Assembly (NCBI GenBank): GCA_020002185.1
Contig: CM034531.1
Location: forward strand, 79,725,738 to 79,789,737
Direction of reading: 5' to 3'
Length of the DNA stretch: 64,000 bases
Source of the DNA: Paraescarpia echinospica
Lineage: Eukaryota; Annelida; Polychaeta; Sabellida; Siboglinidae
Under the pieces are notes generated by a model. The model was given only the letters and a program-made list of their open reading frames with translations. It was not told where the DNA came from and made no database searches. Both the position numbers and the translations under genes were made by a program. How positions within the stretch are numbered: the first letter of the stretch is position 1; every line of letters begins with the position of its first letter. This document shows, one piece after another, positions 25,563 through 37,665 of this stretch.

Positions 25563-27576
25563 GGTTGAAACCAGGATCTTCTGGTTAAGTTGTTCGTCTA
25601 GCTGCTCGGTCAATGTTTATAACATTTTTTGGGTTAAAACGCAGCATCCGATCATTTTAGAAATAGATTGTCCTACCAAGTAGACCACTAAGTACTGTAT
25701 TATTGTAACCGAGTTAATTAGGACATTATTTCAGGGCTATCTTTACAGATCAGGGATTGTATATAGGGTTTAAGTTTGCCAAGTTTGTAAACCACCCGTC
25801 CCTCACCAATACGTGACATGGGACTTGTGATTTTTACGATCCAAAATGGCCGTTAGTGTCAATTGGCATTAATGTTTGTATCCTTGCTAGGTGGTGTGTA
25901 ATATAGCAATATATTTCTCAACCAACCAACCAACATTTATTCAACAAGTTGGGAGTGTTCTTTGGCTAGGCATGTAAATGTATGGTAATGATCCTCCAAT
26001 GTACATTCATCATGATTGTTTCTACATCTTTATTCAAATCTTTCTTCTACTTAACTTTTTAACAACACCCATTTGATCAACATCCTAATGCTCAAAGTCA
26101 ATGTGACACAAGTTTGCCATTTCACATATACTGTGGATGCACGGCCAAAAAACGGTAAGCTGTGCACTGTGGTTTGTCCCAATAGTCATTGTGTACATAG
26201 TAATTAACTACCTGTACACGATAAACCACTCACACAAATACTAGCACAGATTTCATAGTAACATCAAATACACTCAATTGTATGTCTCGATGTACTAACA
26301 TGCAAGGTGCATTTTGACAGTTTCTTTAATTCTTGAAATAAGAATGGTTCAAACTTGAAATAAGAATGGTTCAAAACTGAAGACTATACACACATTTACT
26401 GGTCCGTAGACTAGAGGGTGTGTGTGATGGGTTTATATGGAGTGCACTACCCACTGCCACAAGAGTTCCCGAGAGCCTCAAGTGCAGTGCAGTTGAGGGG
26501 CTCAAAGGGGTGCTGTTGGAAGTTTTGTTTTGTGCCTCAAAGCGGGTGCAGTTGAAAGTCTTGGGGACGCAGTTACCGGTAGGTTTTTTGGAGCCTCGTC
26601 ACAGGTGTAAACCCCCCAAATCAACCATGCTATGGACCTGATATGTATAATGATTATAAATGCATATTATTTTATTATAAATTATTACTGGACTTTATTA
26701 CAAAATACCTAATATAATATGAGTTAACTATGTGCTTATAGGACTTGTTGGGTCTTAACAACAGTCATCAGTCTTGTAAGTGGATGGTCCCAGATTGGGG
26801 GAAAACCATGGAGGTCACTTCCCCTACACCCAGTGTATCCACGAACCCACATTTCACTTCCCCTACACCCAGTGTATCCACGAACCCACATTTCACAAAG
26901 ATGTTGTCCTTACATTTCTAACACAGACACTGGCTTTTGAGTATTACCAGAATTTTTTTTTTCCCATTTCAAGTAGATTTTGCATTCACAAAAATTGGGT
27001 GATTCCAGGAATACAACTTAACCCCTTATTGACTGGGACAAACCAAACACTAAACAAGTTTTCTGTTTTAAGTGACCATAACATTTAAGGGTTAGTTAAG
27101 TTCACATAAAATGCCTAAATATTTGTATTAGCCATTTAGAGCAAGATCTTTTTTCGACTAGTGACAGAATTTTTTTATCACATCAGGGATTAGGCCTTTA
27201 GGGATATTCAGGTGTATCAATGTACTGCCCAATTAATTATTGCTGTTTCCTTCACACCACCAGTAGTTCATGTTGTTGGGAAACTAGCAGTTACACCAGG
27301 CTTCAAACATACAAATAACTTTTGTTGCTCTGGCCAACAACTGCGATAAGTGTAGCAGGAAGTAAAAGGTAAAAAAGATGTCAAAAAAAGTTCCTCCTCT
27401 ATATAAAAACATTACTACCTGTATACAATGACATCAGCTAATTTCACATAGAACCAAATGCTGTGACAAGGAACAAATAAAATATATACGGGGGTAGGTG
27501 TGTTCTGTGTACAGTTTCTGAGAATCGTACAAACTACACCTGCTTTCTGGGAAGTTCTTATTTCTACTGAAGTGAG
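25563..27576. other. No gene seen; one 39-bp duplication
   Basis: A 39-bp unit starting CACTTCCCCTACACCCAGTG is present twice in tandem (26816-26893). An open frame at 26420-26641 shows no family resemblance. Nothing else is recognised. Confidence 0.55.
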
Positions 27577-28105
27577 GCAAAATAACAGCAACAATGTTGT
27601 AAACATGCACCCATACCCAAAATAACAACAACAATGTTGTAAACATGCACCCATACCCAAAATAACAACAACAATGTTGTAAACATGCACCCATACCCAA
27701 AATAACAACAACAATGTTGTAAACTTGCACCCATACCCAAAATAACAACAACAATGTTGTAAACATGCACCCATACCCAAAATAACAACAACAATGTTGT
27801 AAACTTCACCCATACCCAAAATAACAACAACAATGTTGTAAACACCCATACCCAAAATAACAACAACAATGTTGTAAACATGTACCCATACCCAAAATAA
27901 CAACAACAATGTTGTAAACATGCACCCATACCCAAAATAACAACAACAATGTTGTAAACATGCACCCATACCCAAAATAACAACAACAATGTTGTAAACA
28001 TGTACCCATACCCAAAATAACAACAACAATGTTGTAAACATGCACCCATACCCAAAATAACAACAACAATGTTGTAAACATGCACGCATACCCAAAATAA
28101 CAACC
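27577..28105. repeat. 40-bp minisatellite, about 13 copies
   Basis: The unit is AACAATGTTGTAAACATGCA plus CCCATACCCAAAATAACAAC, with two shortened copies near 27805 and 27840. Minus-strand open frames here follow the repeat and are not genes. Confidence 0.95.
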
Positions 28106-29491
28106 ATAAACTTAATAATCCCACAACATTAACATCGCAGAACTTGGTTACTGCAACTAAACTGTGAGTCACAAGTGATAAAAAAGCAATGAAGAGATTG
28201 GTGTAGACCAGAAATCAAGTCTTTAACTTGGCCAAAAGCATGCTTTTGTAGGTCTGTGGGTGAGATACCATACTTCATTTAAACACATCTGGGTGATTAG
28301 TATGTTAACACTGATATAATATACAATAGATGTATTATAATACAATGTTATGATAAAAACAAACCGAAAAGATCAGAGACAACCTGGGCATCAGATCTTG
28401 GTTGGGCAGTTGATGGGCAAACATAAGTGTGGCCCAAGAACAACTCTGGTAATGTAATTAAACCAGTGGCTTATTTGGCAGAATTGGGTCTCATCCCTTT
28501 TCATCAAAAACACTGTAGTAATTCTACTATTGCAGCCACAGTATCTACATGCTAAACTCTGCACACAATCCCTTTTCATAAATATAGGCCTGAAATAATA
28601 TCCAAAATTACCTGGTTTCAAATAATGGTCTTTCTGGTTAGGCAAACTGTTTCTAAACAGGTAGAATGCTGTGTTTTACCCATAAACATTGACCGAGCAA
28701 ATTAGTAAATAAATTTAAATGTTGGTGTCTATAAAAATAGTTTAGACATAAAAGTTATTATTGCAGAATAGTAATATTAATCTTGTGACTCACAATTTTG
28801 CCTGCAGGATTAGTGTGGTAATTATAATTCTCCAGTCACTGCACTTGGTGAACTCAAAAAAGAATGCACATTTTAGGTCATGACAAACCCACTAATCATA
28901 ACCTATTCACTGTGCCAAAAACAGCTCTGAAGGACGCAGGGCATAACTGGTAAAGAAGAGTTAACGTTTAGACAAGGGTTAATATTTGTGGGCATGCACC
29001 TGTGACAGTCCACCATTGTCCTATAAAAAAATTAAATTAAATTTACATTAAATTGTATTTGTAACACCTTTAGGTCCCATCCCACCAAGGCACCCCTAAA
29101 AATAATAAAACTCCTAAATCTACGAACCACCCCGATAGGGTGGCTAGGACGCCTACAAAATGTCAGTCCCATGCGTGCAAAGCTGACAGATACATTATCA
29201 AATTCTTTCAAATAATTAATACATATCAAAGTCATGTCCCCTGGAACTTCTTTATCAGTATGACAATCCGGAGCATTAATTTACCAGTATGACAATCTGG
29301 AGCAGTAATTTACCAGTATGACAATCCGGAGCATTAATTTAGCAGCAGTATCCTGGAGCGGAACATTTCAAAGCCTAGAGAGCTCCCATAAATTGCATCA
29401 GAAATCAATGCGAGGGTTATCTAGAAGCAAGAACTACAGAACATTTGGGGTGATGGTTTAATGGGGGATTGTTTGGGTAATGATTAAAAAT
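28106..29491. other. No gene seen; small 29-bp repeat
   Basis: Three tandem copies of a 29-bp unit (TACCAGTATGACAATCCGGA plus GCATTAATT) occupy 29253-29339. The rest is AT-rich sequence without a recognised exon. Confidence 0.55.
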
Positions 29492-29897
29492 CCGTATTCG
29501 TCCTATTAAGCGTACAATACGCTTAGCAAATATTTGAGACACGAAAATATGTCAAATTTTTGGTTCCAATAAGCGTACAGGGGTGTGCACCCATTTTCTT
29601 TGGTTCCTGTGTTTCGTGAGTACAGCAATCTCAGTAGACATGATGACAAGTGATTTATGCATCTGACATACGAGCAACAGGGTACCAGAACACTGTAAAA
29701 ATGTGATCATTTAGGTGGACCTTTCAATATTGGTTCATCACCAAGCTTTGAATCTAGTGTGATATTGGTAGAGATTAAAACACAATGATGGATTCAACAG
29801 TCGAGGTTGACATTGAGATCACAGTCACGGCATCGGATGCTAGTAAAAAGGGGGTGTATTCTAATTAGGGCATGTACGCTTAATAGAATGATTACGG
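29492..29897. mobile_element. 406-bp non-autonomous TIR element
   Basis: CCGTATTCGTCCTATTAAGC then GTAC at the left end is mirrored by GTACGCTTAATAGAATGATT then ACGG at the right end, a 24-bp inverted repeat with three mismatches. An extra internal AATAAGCGTACA copy lies near 29568. No coding sequence is inside and no clear target duplication is seen. Confidence 0.7.
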
Positions 29898-31540
29898 TAT
29901 GTTATTTTTTGTAAAATTAAAACTTTATTTCATTGGTCATGTTGCATTGATGCTTAATTCTTTCAGACCATGTTTTATTTATTATTAACAAAACCTGGTC
30001 ATTGTTATACCTGTGTTATTGTTATACCTGTGAACCACAAACCAACCAACCAACTCACACTAAATATAAACATACAGATGTTTGCATTTAGCATTGAGGT
30101 GTGGTTTTACAGGGTCTTTCTCAAAACAAACAAAGTTGTACTGCATGGGGTATAGGCTAGCATTATGAAGCATTAGAAAGTTTACATCAACAAATAGTGC
30201 TCAACATTACATACTTTAAGTATGTCTCCCCTCAGGCAAATAACAGCTACTGCTGGAATGTCAATACGCTGCAGGCAGCCAGTAGAGTAGGCTCTAGGCT
30301 CTATTCGTGACAACCTAACATAAATTACTGGGTTATTAATTTGGATTTGTTTCAACTGATCTCATCATTTTTCTGGTACTAAATTTACAATTACAGTCAC
30401 GGAATAAAAGACATCTCCATTATTGGAATCAGGTATGATTAATACATTTTAATAACACATTGATTGACAAATGAATTTGCAGTTGGCCAAAATAATAGTA
30501 GTGTGTCCATGATAGAGACGAGGCTCATAGTCAAGGTGTAAGACCCTGTGAACTCCCTCTGGGACAAATATTAAACCAAGGTAATCTGTTCGTAACTGTT
30601 TAACATAACGTTCTTAATATTACAATAAAATATTACAATAAAAATGTTGAAGGTAGACTGCCCATCAAAACTGCATTTAATAACCTCAAAACGGTGTTTA
30701 CAATATGAATATTTCTACTGCAAAATTGTCTAATTGTAAACAAAACTTCAGATTCCAAACATGCTCTAAATTTAGGAATTATTGTGGGTGTGAGTGTGTA
30801 GGTTTGAACCAAGAATAGTATCAAACAGTACACTCATCCAAAGTAAATACCAATCAAAACAAAAAAGGGAAAATTAATTCTGCTTACTGGTAACATATTA
30901 GGCTTGGTCTGATAAGGAATTGGGAGTAGATATCACTGTGGCCTGTGCCCTTTTGCCTTATTAAATAATGCTGCATAGTTGACTACAGTTATAATTCTTT
31001 TAAAGTAAAGGTAGTAATTACTATTATTTTCTGTAGTGACCCAATAGGTTATGTTTGGAAAACAATGTTAATTATCAAAGGGGCACCATGGCCCAATGCC
31101 CCCTAAATATGTCATTGAGTGATGGGGCTACAACTTTGGTTTGGCCTTCAGGTAGAAGTGTAACTGAAGTTAGACTACTTTGGGGTTGGAAATAATTTTT
31201 GAAGATGGAATATTTTGACTCTTTTCAATTGTTGAGTGAACATTATATTTAATTGATTATAATCACAATATAATGGTAATTAAACAGCTGTGTTTCCACT
31301 GCTGGTTTAAGGACCAAGTGTCATCTCAGTAGCTTCTATTTACCCCACCACTGCCAGTGTAAGTTTGACCTTAATACAAACCACCTGCAAAGCTCTATAG
31401 TGACCTGGAACTTGCCTGAGCAGGCTATGAAATGAGAATAACTGTCTCGCAGCTGTCTCATTCCGTTTAACCCGCAACCCAGAAATAGCCTATGTCATGA
31501 CGAGTACATTGCGGTGCAAAGGGTTAAGTCGGGGTGTCAA
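29898..31540. other. No gene seen
   Basis: AT-rich sequence, presumably intronic or intergenic relative to the minus-strand gene that starts at 31972. No exon recognised. Confidence 0.5.
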
Positions 31541-32720
31541 CTGGCGACAGCTAGCGACGTAATGCTAAAGATGCCCTGCCCACATACGAGCTCTTTTCCA
31601 CCGTATACCCCCCCCCCATCGTGACCCGACAACCCCAAAACGTGCATGATTCGTTTCCTAAATAATATTACGGCATCTACGCGATTGTACCTTATTATCG
31701 TCGACCGACTTCGAGCGACTTGCGCCACCAGAATCAGCGCTTTCCGCCCGCTCCGGGGACGATCGCGTCGGCGTAGTCCCGTTAGCGTTCCCGTTCTGTT
31801 TCGATTGGGTCGATGCCCCGTCCGGAGACGGGGCATTTTGGTTACTGTTCTCCATAGATATCGCCGGCTGTGCGGATCCGTTCAGTGACGGCTCTGGGTT
31901 GGACGCGGACGTAGCGGTACTGTCCACGGCCGAGTCGACGTCCTGCAACCGAGCAACAGACGTGTCGGACATTTTCGTCGGCTACAAGTGCGCGAACGTT
32001 ACACCGGACGAACCCTGGCCCCGCCGATCTATCAAGTCACAGTGGTGACATGCGCCACGGCAAGATAGCGGATGAACCCTGCCTGCAACGAAGGATTAAT
32101 ATTAGAGCAGTGGTGGACGAGACGCCGCCCACCAAAAAAGAGAACCATGACCCCCTTTGCCTTGGACCTAGCTGGAGCCTGGACTGTTTGAAGCGCCGGA
32201 CAGTGTCTAATTCGGCCTCGCTTCGCCGGTTTTGGCGACGATTTTTAGCAGCTGAAATCGAACGGCGATCCACGGGAATACATTGCTGCACTAACCTTCA
32301 TGACTTTCTTGTGGTACTGTGGGCAGTCGTTCGTATACACGACGTGGCAGCGAGGATAAAACGCGCGGCCGGCCTGTAGGAAGTCTACTTGGCAGTAACT
32401 CAATCCCCAACGCCTGAGAGACGAACGACTCACCGCTGTCGAAAACGTAAACACAGCGACACGTGTGTCGTGACTGACCCGACCACTAGCGGCTCAGTCG
32501 ACAACACTCGCTATCCAGACGCATAATCCACATATTTAATTATGGTCCACGTACTAGTTGCTACGATTTCGTGAAACGCCGTTTTGTCACTGCATTGACC
32601 CGATAGCCGTTTGTGTATTACAGAATCGCTTCTACGATTGTCACATCCGATCGGTGTTCCAAAAATAGCGGTCACGCCCACTTGCCGTCCATTGCGTAGA
32701 ACCGTTACCGCCATCCGACT
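31540..32720. promoter_or_regulatory. CpG-rich promoter-like region
   Basis: CpG dinucleotides and GC are clearly denser here than anywhere else in the window except the hAT transposase exons. It covers the first coding exon at 31691-31972 and about 750 bp upstream of that start on the minus strand, the position expected for a promoter and 5' untranslated region. No TATA box stands out. A minus-strand open frame at 32245-32454 lies inside and could be a 5' exon, but I see no proof. Confidence 0.6.
31691..31972 (-). CDS. First coding exon of an unnamed gene
   Basis: The minus strand opens with ATG at 31972-31970 in a favourable context (GAAAATGT). An in-frame TAG sits 12 bases upstream, so the start is well supported. 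Ninety-four codons follow to a donor (AATAAG|GTACAA at 31690) in phase 0. The peptide starts MSDTSVARLQ and is low-complexity: rich in S, N, D, A, T and P, hydrophilic, without signal peptide or membrane segment, ending K-S-V-D-D-N-K. This looks like the disordered N-terminus of an intracellular protein. The gene would continue toward lower coordinates, but no later exon was recognised in the repeat-rich 1-31 kb region. It lies downstream of VPS50 in the same orientation. I cannot assign a family. Confidence 0.6.
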
Positions 32721-33339
32721 CATGTTCGCGTACTGTCTAAAAAGGTGTTCTGCTTGGTATCAACCACCCCATACGTACGATGCAGTAGTGTGTTATCCTA
32801 TGTTAGGGCATATGCGACGTTAGTTAGCAATTATTTGCATGTTTTGCGGATTATATCCAATGGAACTATGTTTTACTGGGGATGTATATGAGACATACGA
32901 TGGACATTAGCTGACTCAAGCGGAAGGAGGTTGTGCTAAAAAGGATAATAAAATGTCGCGAGCAAGTAGTTTTGCTTTAGTTTAAACAGTGTGTAAGTTA
33001 GTGTGATTGACTTGAATTTCATGCAAGATTTTAGAAAGAGTATCCTGGAATTTCAATTAACACCTTCAGATAAGCTCACATATTCGCGCGCTCGTCTAAA
33101 CTAGATCTCTGAACCAAAGCATGCAGTGGCGGAATACCCAATAGGCACTATCGGCATGTACCTAAGGCCCACGAAGGTCAGGGGCCCACGGAAATAGCCG
33201 AGTATATTTTTGTGGACTGATATATTCCTGAAACCCACCAAAAATTGGGCAATGATGGCTACTGCATAAGTTTCATTGTAACTTCATTGACCCAATGAAG
33301 CTGGGAATAATCCTGCTAAAGACGTACCCTACATGTTTG
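32721..33339. other. No gene seen
   Basis: Single-copy-looking sequence. The words CCTAAGGCCCACGAAGGT (33160s) resemble CCTAGGACCCACGAAAGT near 36853 on the far side of the transposon, so both may belong to an older dispersed repeat. Confidence 0.4.
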
Positions 33340-33721
33340 GGTCATTCTCCCAATTCGGTACATATTTGAGTCCCAGAAACATATGGTGCATTTTCAGTGT
33401 CCTGCATATACCAAGGGCAATAACACATCAGTTATGGGTATACATATATGTTATTAATTGATGTATAGTGCAATAATTTGAGTAATTTGTGTTAAAGAAA
33501 AACTAAGTATTATATAATAGGGGTGGCAAAAATGTCATGTCCCTGAATCTAAATCTGTGTCCTACGGTCTCGGTGGCAGCAACACATTTAATGGTAATAT
33601 TGTTTGATAATCATCACCATCTAGTAAAATATCTCAAGAATATTTTACTTGGATTTATATAGGCATATTATTTATATAATTATCAAATTTCAAGCCACTT
33701 TCATATGTCCCCAAACAGTGA

Positions 33722-36419
33722 GTCAACTCTGTTACTCTATAGTAATTTAACCATGGAAGAAGCCAAGATCCTTGTACAGTATACCGCATTGAGCACCAGG
33801 TGGCAGCAGTCTACGACTTCCTTAAATGGAGAGAAGGTATATGTGCTTCTGTCTGTCTTAATATGGATTAAAATACCCCTTTTTAGTATCACATGCAATA
33901 ATATAATTATAATATGTCAACACTTACCCAAAGATAAGTATTATGTAACCATCATACCAAAACACTACTCAGTCTTGTTATGGCAATGCACTGCATTGTG
34001 GCGCGAAACAGTGATTAAGTGATAATATAGCTGCATGTACTGCTGTATTAGATACATTGCCTCATGGTTGTCAAACCTGTTACTGTCAACTCTGTTACCT
34101 ATTCATGGTAACAGGGTTGACTTGATGGTAACAGGGTTGACATCAGTATGCCATTATCATGATTTATGATAAATTCTATCTACGAAAGCTTGCCATTTTA
34201 AGTTCATTTGTATTTAAACAAATCTAAAATGAACGGTGTTCTTTCACTTTGTTCACAGTGACAGCCATTCTGCAAACAAAGAACACAGAACAATTAGTTG
34301 ACAGCATCAGCTGTGATCCGGCGTTGAAAGTTTGCATGTACGGTGAATACCAGACTTGTAAATACGCTATTCGAGATGTCAACCAGTTTGATCAAGAAGA
34401 GGAGGTAAGCTACACCCAGTGGTGTACCGTTGCAGAGCCTCTTAACAATGAACGCACGTTCAATGTCACCAACAAAGTGGAAGAAACAGCAACAAAGCAA
34501 AAGCGATTCCAAAAAGCCTAAGCAAGTTCAGACGGCACGCATACACGATCAGGCACCAGTTTTTTGTTTGCCGAGAGCTGAGAAGAAATCTGCCACCTTC
34601 TGAATGTGTAATTCACGTAGAGTTTTCTGAGAACTTCAGTTGTAAGTTCGGAAGTGAGATTCAGTCTGTCCACTTCGGTCGATCACACATGCAAGTGAGT
34701 CATCCAGACATCGAGATCCTACATTTCTACAGTGATGGTCTGACGTCCCAGTACAGACAGAAGGTAAATTTCTTCCTGTTCAGCACAAACATTTTTTACA
34801 TGGGCTACCAAGCAGGGTCATTGAACTTCTGGGAGGCAAGTCACGGAAAGGGGGCCCCGGGTGGCATCAGAGGCGCCATCAAGGGAAAGGCCGACAGAAT
34901 AATCAGCCTAGGGCATGACATCTCTGACGCAGCCCATCTGTACAGGGAACTGATCCCGGAAACATCGACCAAGCTCTTCTTCGTAGAGGCAGATGACATG
35001 GAAGAAGCAGCCGGCCCTGAGAACGTACCAGCAGTGCAAGGAACCATGAAGTTACACCAAGTCATCATACTGGTTCGTGGCACGATCAAATATAGCGATG
35101 TCAGCTGTTGTTGCAACAACCCTGAAGCACTGAATTGCATGTGCTACGACGTCAAGGAATTTACCTTTCCTATCAGAGTGCAGCCAGTTGCCCCTGCCAA
35201 GCATCCAGTCACAGACCAACTGCGTGCTCCTCCTGCGCTGCCTGCCTGCTGCTGGTGTACCACTTGTCACACAAGTACAACAGACCAGTCCTGCGAAGCC
35301 TGCCGCTCCTACACAACTGTCCCTGTATCCCTACCTAGTGTCAGTGGAACAAGTTGAAGAACTTGATGAACTTCAGGGGAAATGGTGCGTTGTGAGGTAT
35401 CAGGGAAACATCTATCTTGGCATTGTCACTGACATCGATGACGTGGACATTGAAGTCAAATGCATGAACAGCGTGGGTGCGAACCGGTTTTACTGGCCAC
35501 AGTATCGGGATGATATTTGCTGGTACACAGTTGAAGATGTCCTGTTTCTCATCCCTGAACCAGAGACAGTTGGGAGTAGGCACGTCCAGGTTCTGCCACA
35601 TCTCTGGGAGCTCATTCAGCAGTACTTACACTCTTCTTGACTCTGAGAATAAAGAGACAACTAATCTTGTTTGTACTATGGTGCATGTTTATGGGTACAA
35701 CATTTCATAATCTGTGCTACCTGTATAGTCATAATGTGATAGCAATGATGGTGTAAGATTGTGCGCTCTAGTTATAGCTGCACTAGATTACAACAATCTA
35801 TAGTATTACATGTTTAGCGTAACCATTGTTTACACTTGTATTATTTTAGTGTCAACTCTGTTACTGCCAATTAAGTCAACTCTGTTGCCGCTACTACCAA
35901 TGTATAAACACTTGGTTAGCAGTTATGTTGTATGATTATGTGCATTATATATAACTACACTAGATTGCAATAGTTGATGGTTTTATACGTCTTATTTAGC
36001 TATTGATTACGATTGTGTTATTTTAATGTCAACTCTGTTACTGGCAAGTCAACTCTGTTACTACCAGGTCAACTCTGTTACTATCACTAATAATGTGCAA
36101 ACATATTCACGTAATATATTTATAACAATTGTTGTCATATATCCATATGTGTCTAGTGTCTCGTTTCTGAACAGTGAAATATAGTGCTTATTGCTTGGCA
36201 GGGTCACATTGAATCACAATGTGATAGGTGCTTTCAAGAATGCACGTGCACTAAAAGGCAGTGTAAACTTATCAAATTTAGCATAAAATATTTATCTAAT
36301 TTTTTATGATATGTTACTGGACATGGGACACACAATTATTACATTAATGATATCATAATGAATGCTGTAAGACAAATATATACCACACTAGGTTCTCAGA
36401 TGTCAGTAACAGAGTTGAC
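33722..36419. repeat. 14-bp subterminal motif, 11 copies
   Basis: GTCAACTCTGTTAC or close variants occur at 33722, 34070 (variant), 34085, 35851, 35875 (variant), 36028, 36048 and 36068 in the plus direction. They occur reversed at 34108, 34128 and 36406. All lie between the transposon ends and its coding region, five on the left and six on the right; several pairs are exactly 20 bp apart. Such clusters are typical transposase-binding sites; that role is inferred. Confidence 0.85.
33765..35640 (+). pseudogene. Transposase-like gene, two frameshifts
   Basis: An upstream exon (ends 33836, coding E-H-Q-V-A-A-V-Y-D-F-L-K-W-R-E) joins in phase across a GT-AG intron (33837-34258) to a main exon. 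Recognisable blocks in order are: C-M-Y-G-E-Y-Q-T-C-K (34340); R-R-H-A-Y-T-I-R-H-Q (34530); V-E-F-S-E-N-F-S-C-K (34620); F-Y-S-D-G-x-x-S-Q-Y-R-x-K (34722); S-H-G-K-G-A-P-G-G (34840); and a C-terminal domain with G-K-W-C-V-V-R-Y, F-Y-W-P, D-I-C-W-Y and L-I-P-E-P (35380-35570). These blocks occur in a widespread, mostly unnamed animal protein family; the FSEN and SDG blocks look like parts of an RNase H-like catalytic core. The frame breaks near 34500-34519 (around an A run) and again near 35190-35300, so this copy is dead. Most relatives I recall have D before FSEN, here E. A poly(A) signal AATAAA lies at 35648. Confidence 0.75.
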
Positions 36420-36944
36420 AGAGGCATATGTGGCATATGCACTTCTACATTAAATTACTCCTTAATGCAGACATTGTAAGACTGCACATTTTGAAAATGT
36501 GTATTCCAATGATATTTGATCAAATAAATAAGTTTTTTTCGATTATTTGAGTAGTTTTGAAAAACGTTAAAATAATTCGACAATATGTACCGAATTGGGA
36601 GAATGACCTGTTTGTTTGACTGTTTAACATACGTTACTAAGATGTTACAATATAATTTACTACAAAGGGCATCTTCACACCACCTTTCCAATGTCATGAT
36701 CCGACAGCGAAATTTTGCTGACGTTCTGGTTCAGTTCAGCCAATAATAATGTCGTTCCAGCGCCAGTTGTTTTTTTGGCAAGCATCAAGGGGGATGCAGT
36801 TGGAGGTTTTGTCCCCCCAGACTACCCTCTCTGGTTCCGCCCCTTGGTCTACCTAGGACCCACGAAAGTGCCGCGTGCTTAGGACCCACGGATGTCTTAA
36901 TTCGCAACTGAAAGCATGTATATGTATATATTATATGTTCAGTT

Positions 36945-37665
36945 CAATTTATCCCGAGACCTGTCATGTGTAAGGGGAGACACGAGGGACGCAGACGCAG
37001 CGAATGCTCTCAATCAGGGGCGGTCTAACGCAAGTCTCAGTAGCGTTTGGACGTCAAGGTCGGTCCACTCCCGTATGTTGTCCATCCAGGTCTTCCTTTG
37101 CCTGCCTCTCCGTCTGCTGCCTTCCAGAGTGCCCTGCATGATTGTCTTGGCAAGGGAGTCTTGGCGTCGGACATGGCCGTACCATGCCAGCTTCCTCCTC
37201 TTCACTGTTGCGAGGAGTGGCCCCTGTGGATCTGCCAGGACAGTGATCCGTCTTCGGACACAGTCAGTGGTATTGTGCTCGGCCCAATATATGTGCAGCA
37301 GGCGTATGAAGCACTTAATTGGTCTCAAACGCCTACATGTATCTTCGTCGTCGTTGCAGCCGTCAGTGTCCAGCTTTCGCAGCCGTAGGGCAGGATGGAG
37401 ACAACAAGGGCTCTGTACAGTGTCATCTTAGTTGAGAAGCCGATGTTAACGCTTCTCCATACCTTACTGAGTTTGGTAATTGCTGCTGTCGCAAGGGCTA
37501 TTCGAATCTGGATCTATTTGTCCGACCGTCCATCTTTGGTACGTGAGTGTGGAGCCGCGATATTTGAACGCATCCACTTCCTCCAGCTTTTGGCCGTTCA
37601 TCGTAATGTCAGTAGTGATGTTTTCAGTGTTTGTGACCATCACCTTGCTCAAATCTTGAAAAATC
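36945..37665 (-). pseudogene. LINE ORF2 3' end relic
   Basis: Minus-strand reading gives the tail of a non-LTR reverse transcriptase. T-E-N-I-T-T-D-I-T-M-N-G (about 37620) leads into F-K-Y-x-G-S-T-L-T, then after a frame break C-F-I-R-L-L-H-I-Y-W-A-E-H, K-L-A-W-Y-G-H-V-R-R-Q-D and R-R-R-G-R-Q-R-K-T-W (about 37140-37090). The polymerase active site is missing. It directly follows, in the same orientation, a piece of a different LINE. Confidence 0.75.

Larger units (their letters stand above)
33340..36608 (+). mobile_element. Complete DNA transposon, 27-bp TIR, 6-bp TSD
   Basis: The left end GGTCATTCTCCCAATTCGGT then ACATATT (33340-33366) is mirrored exactly at the right end, which finishes GGGAGAATGACC at 36608. 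The element is flanked by TGTTTG on both sides (33334-33339 and 36609-36614), a perfect 6-bp target-site duplication. It is 3269 bp long, with a transposase-like gene on the plus strand and eleven copies of a 14-bp motif outside the coding part. Named superfamilies with 6-bp duplications include IS3EU and Dada, but I do not assign it. The ends share GGTCATTC with the foldback element at 43241-49253. Confidence 0.92.

Noticed and set aside
26420..26641. Plus-strand frame of 73 codons with a possible inner donor
   Set aside because: No family resemblance and no acceptor; similar words near 36790 suggest a dispersed repeat.
27415..28172. Hydrophobic minus-strand frames resembling membrane segments
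   Set aside because: Product of the 40-bp minisatellite read in rotating frames.
32037..32454. Open frames on both strands in the CpG-rich region
   Set aside because: GC-rich sequence lowers stop frequency; no conserved motif or consistent splice sites were found.
34841..35601. Minus-strand frames in the 33-36 kb transposon
   Set aside because: Antisense of the recognised transposase-like gene.
37014..37431. Plus-strand frame of 171 codons
   Set aside because: Antisense of the LINE ORF2 tail, whose GHVRR and RRRGRQRK blocks are on the minus strand.
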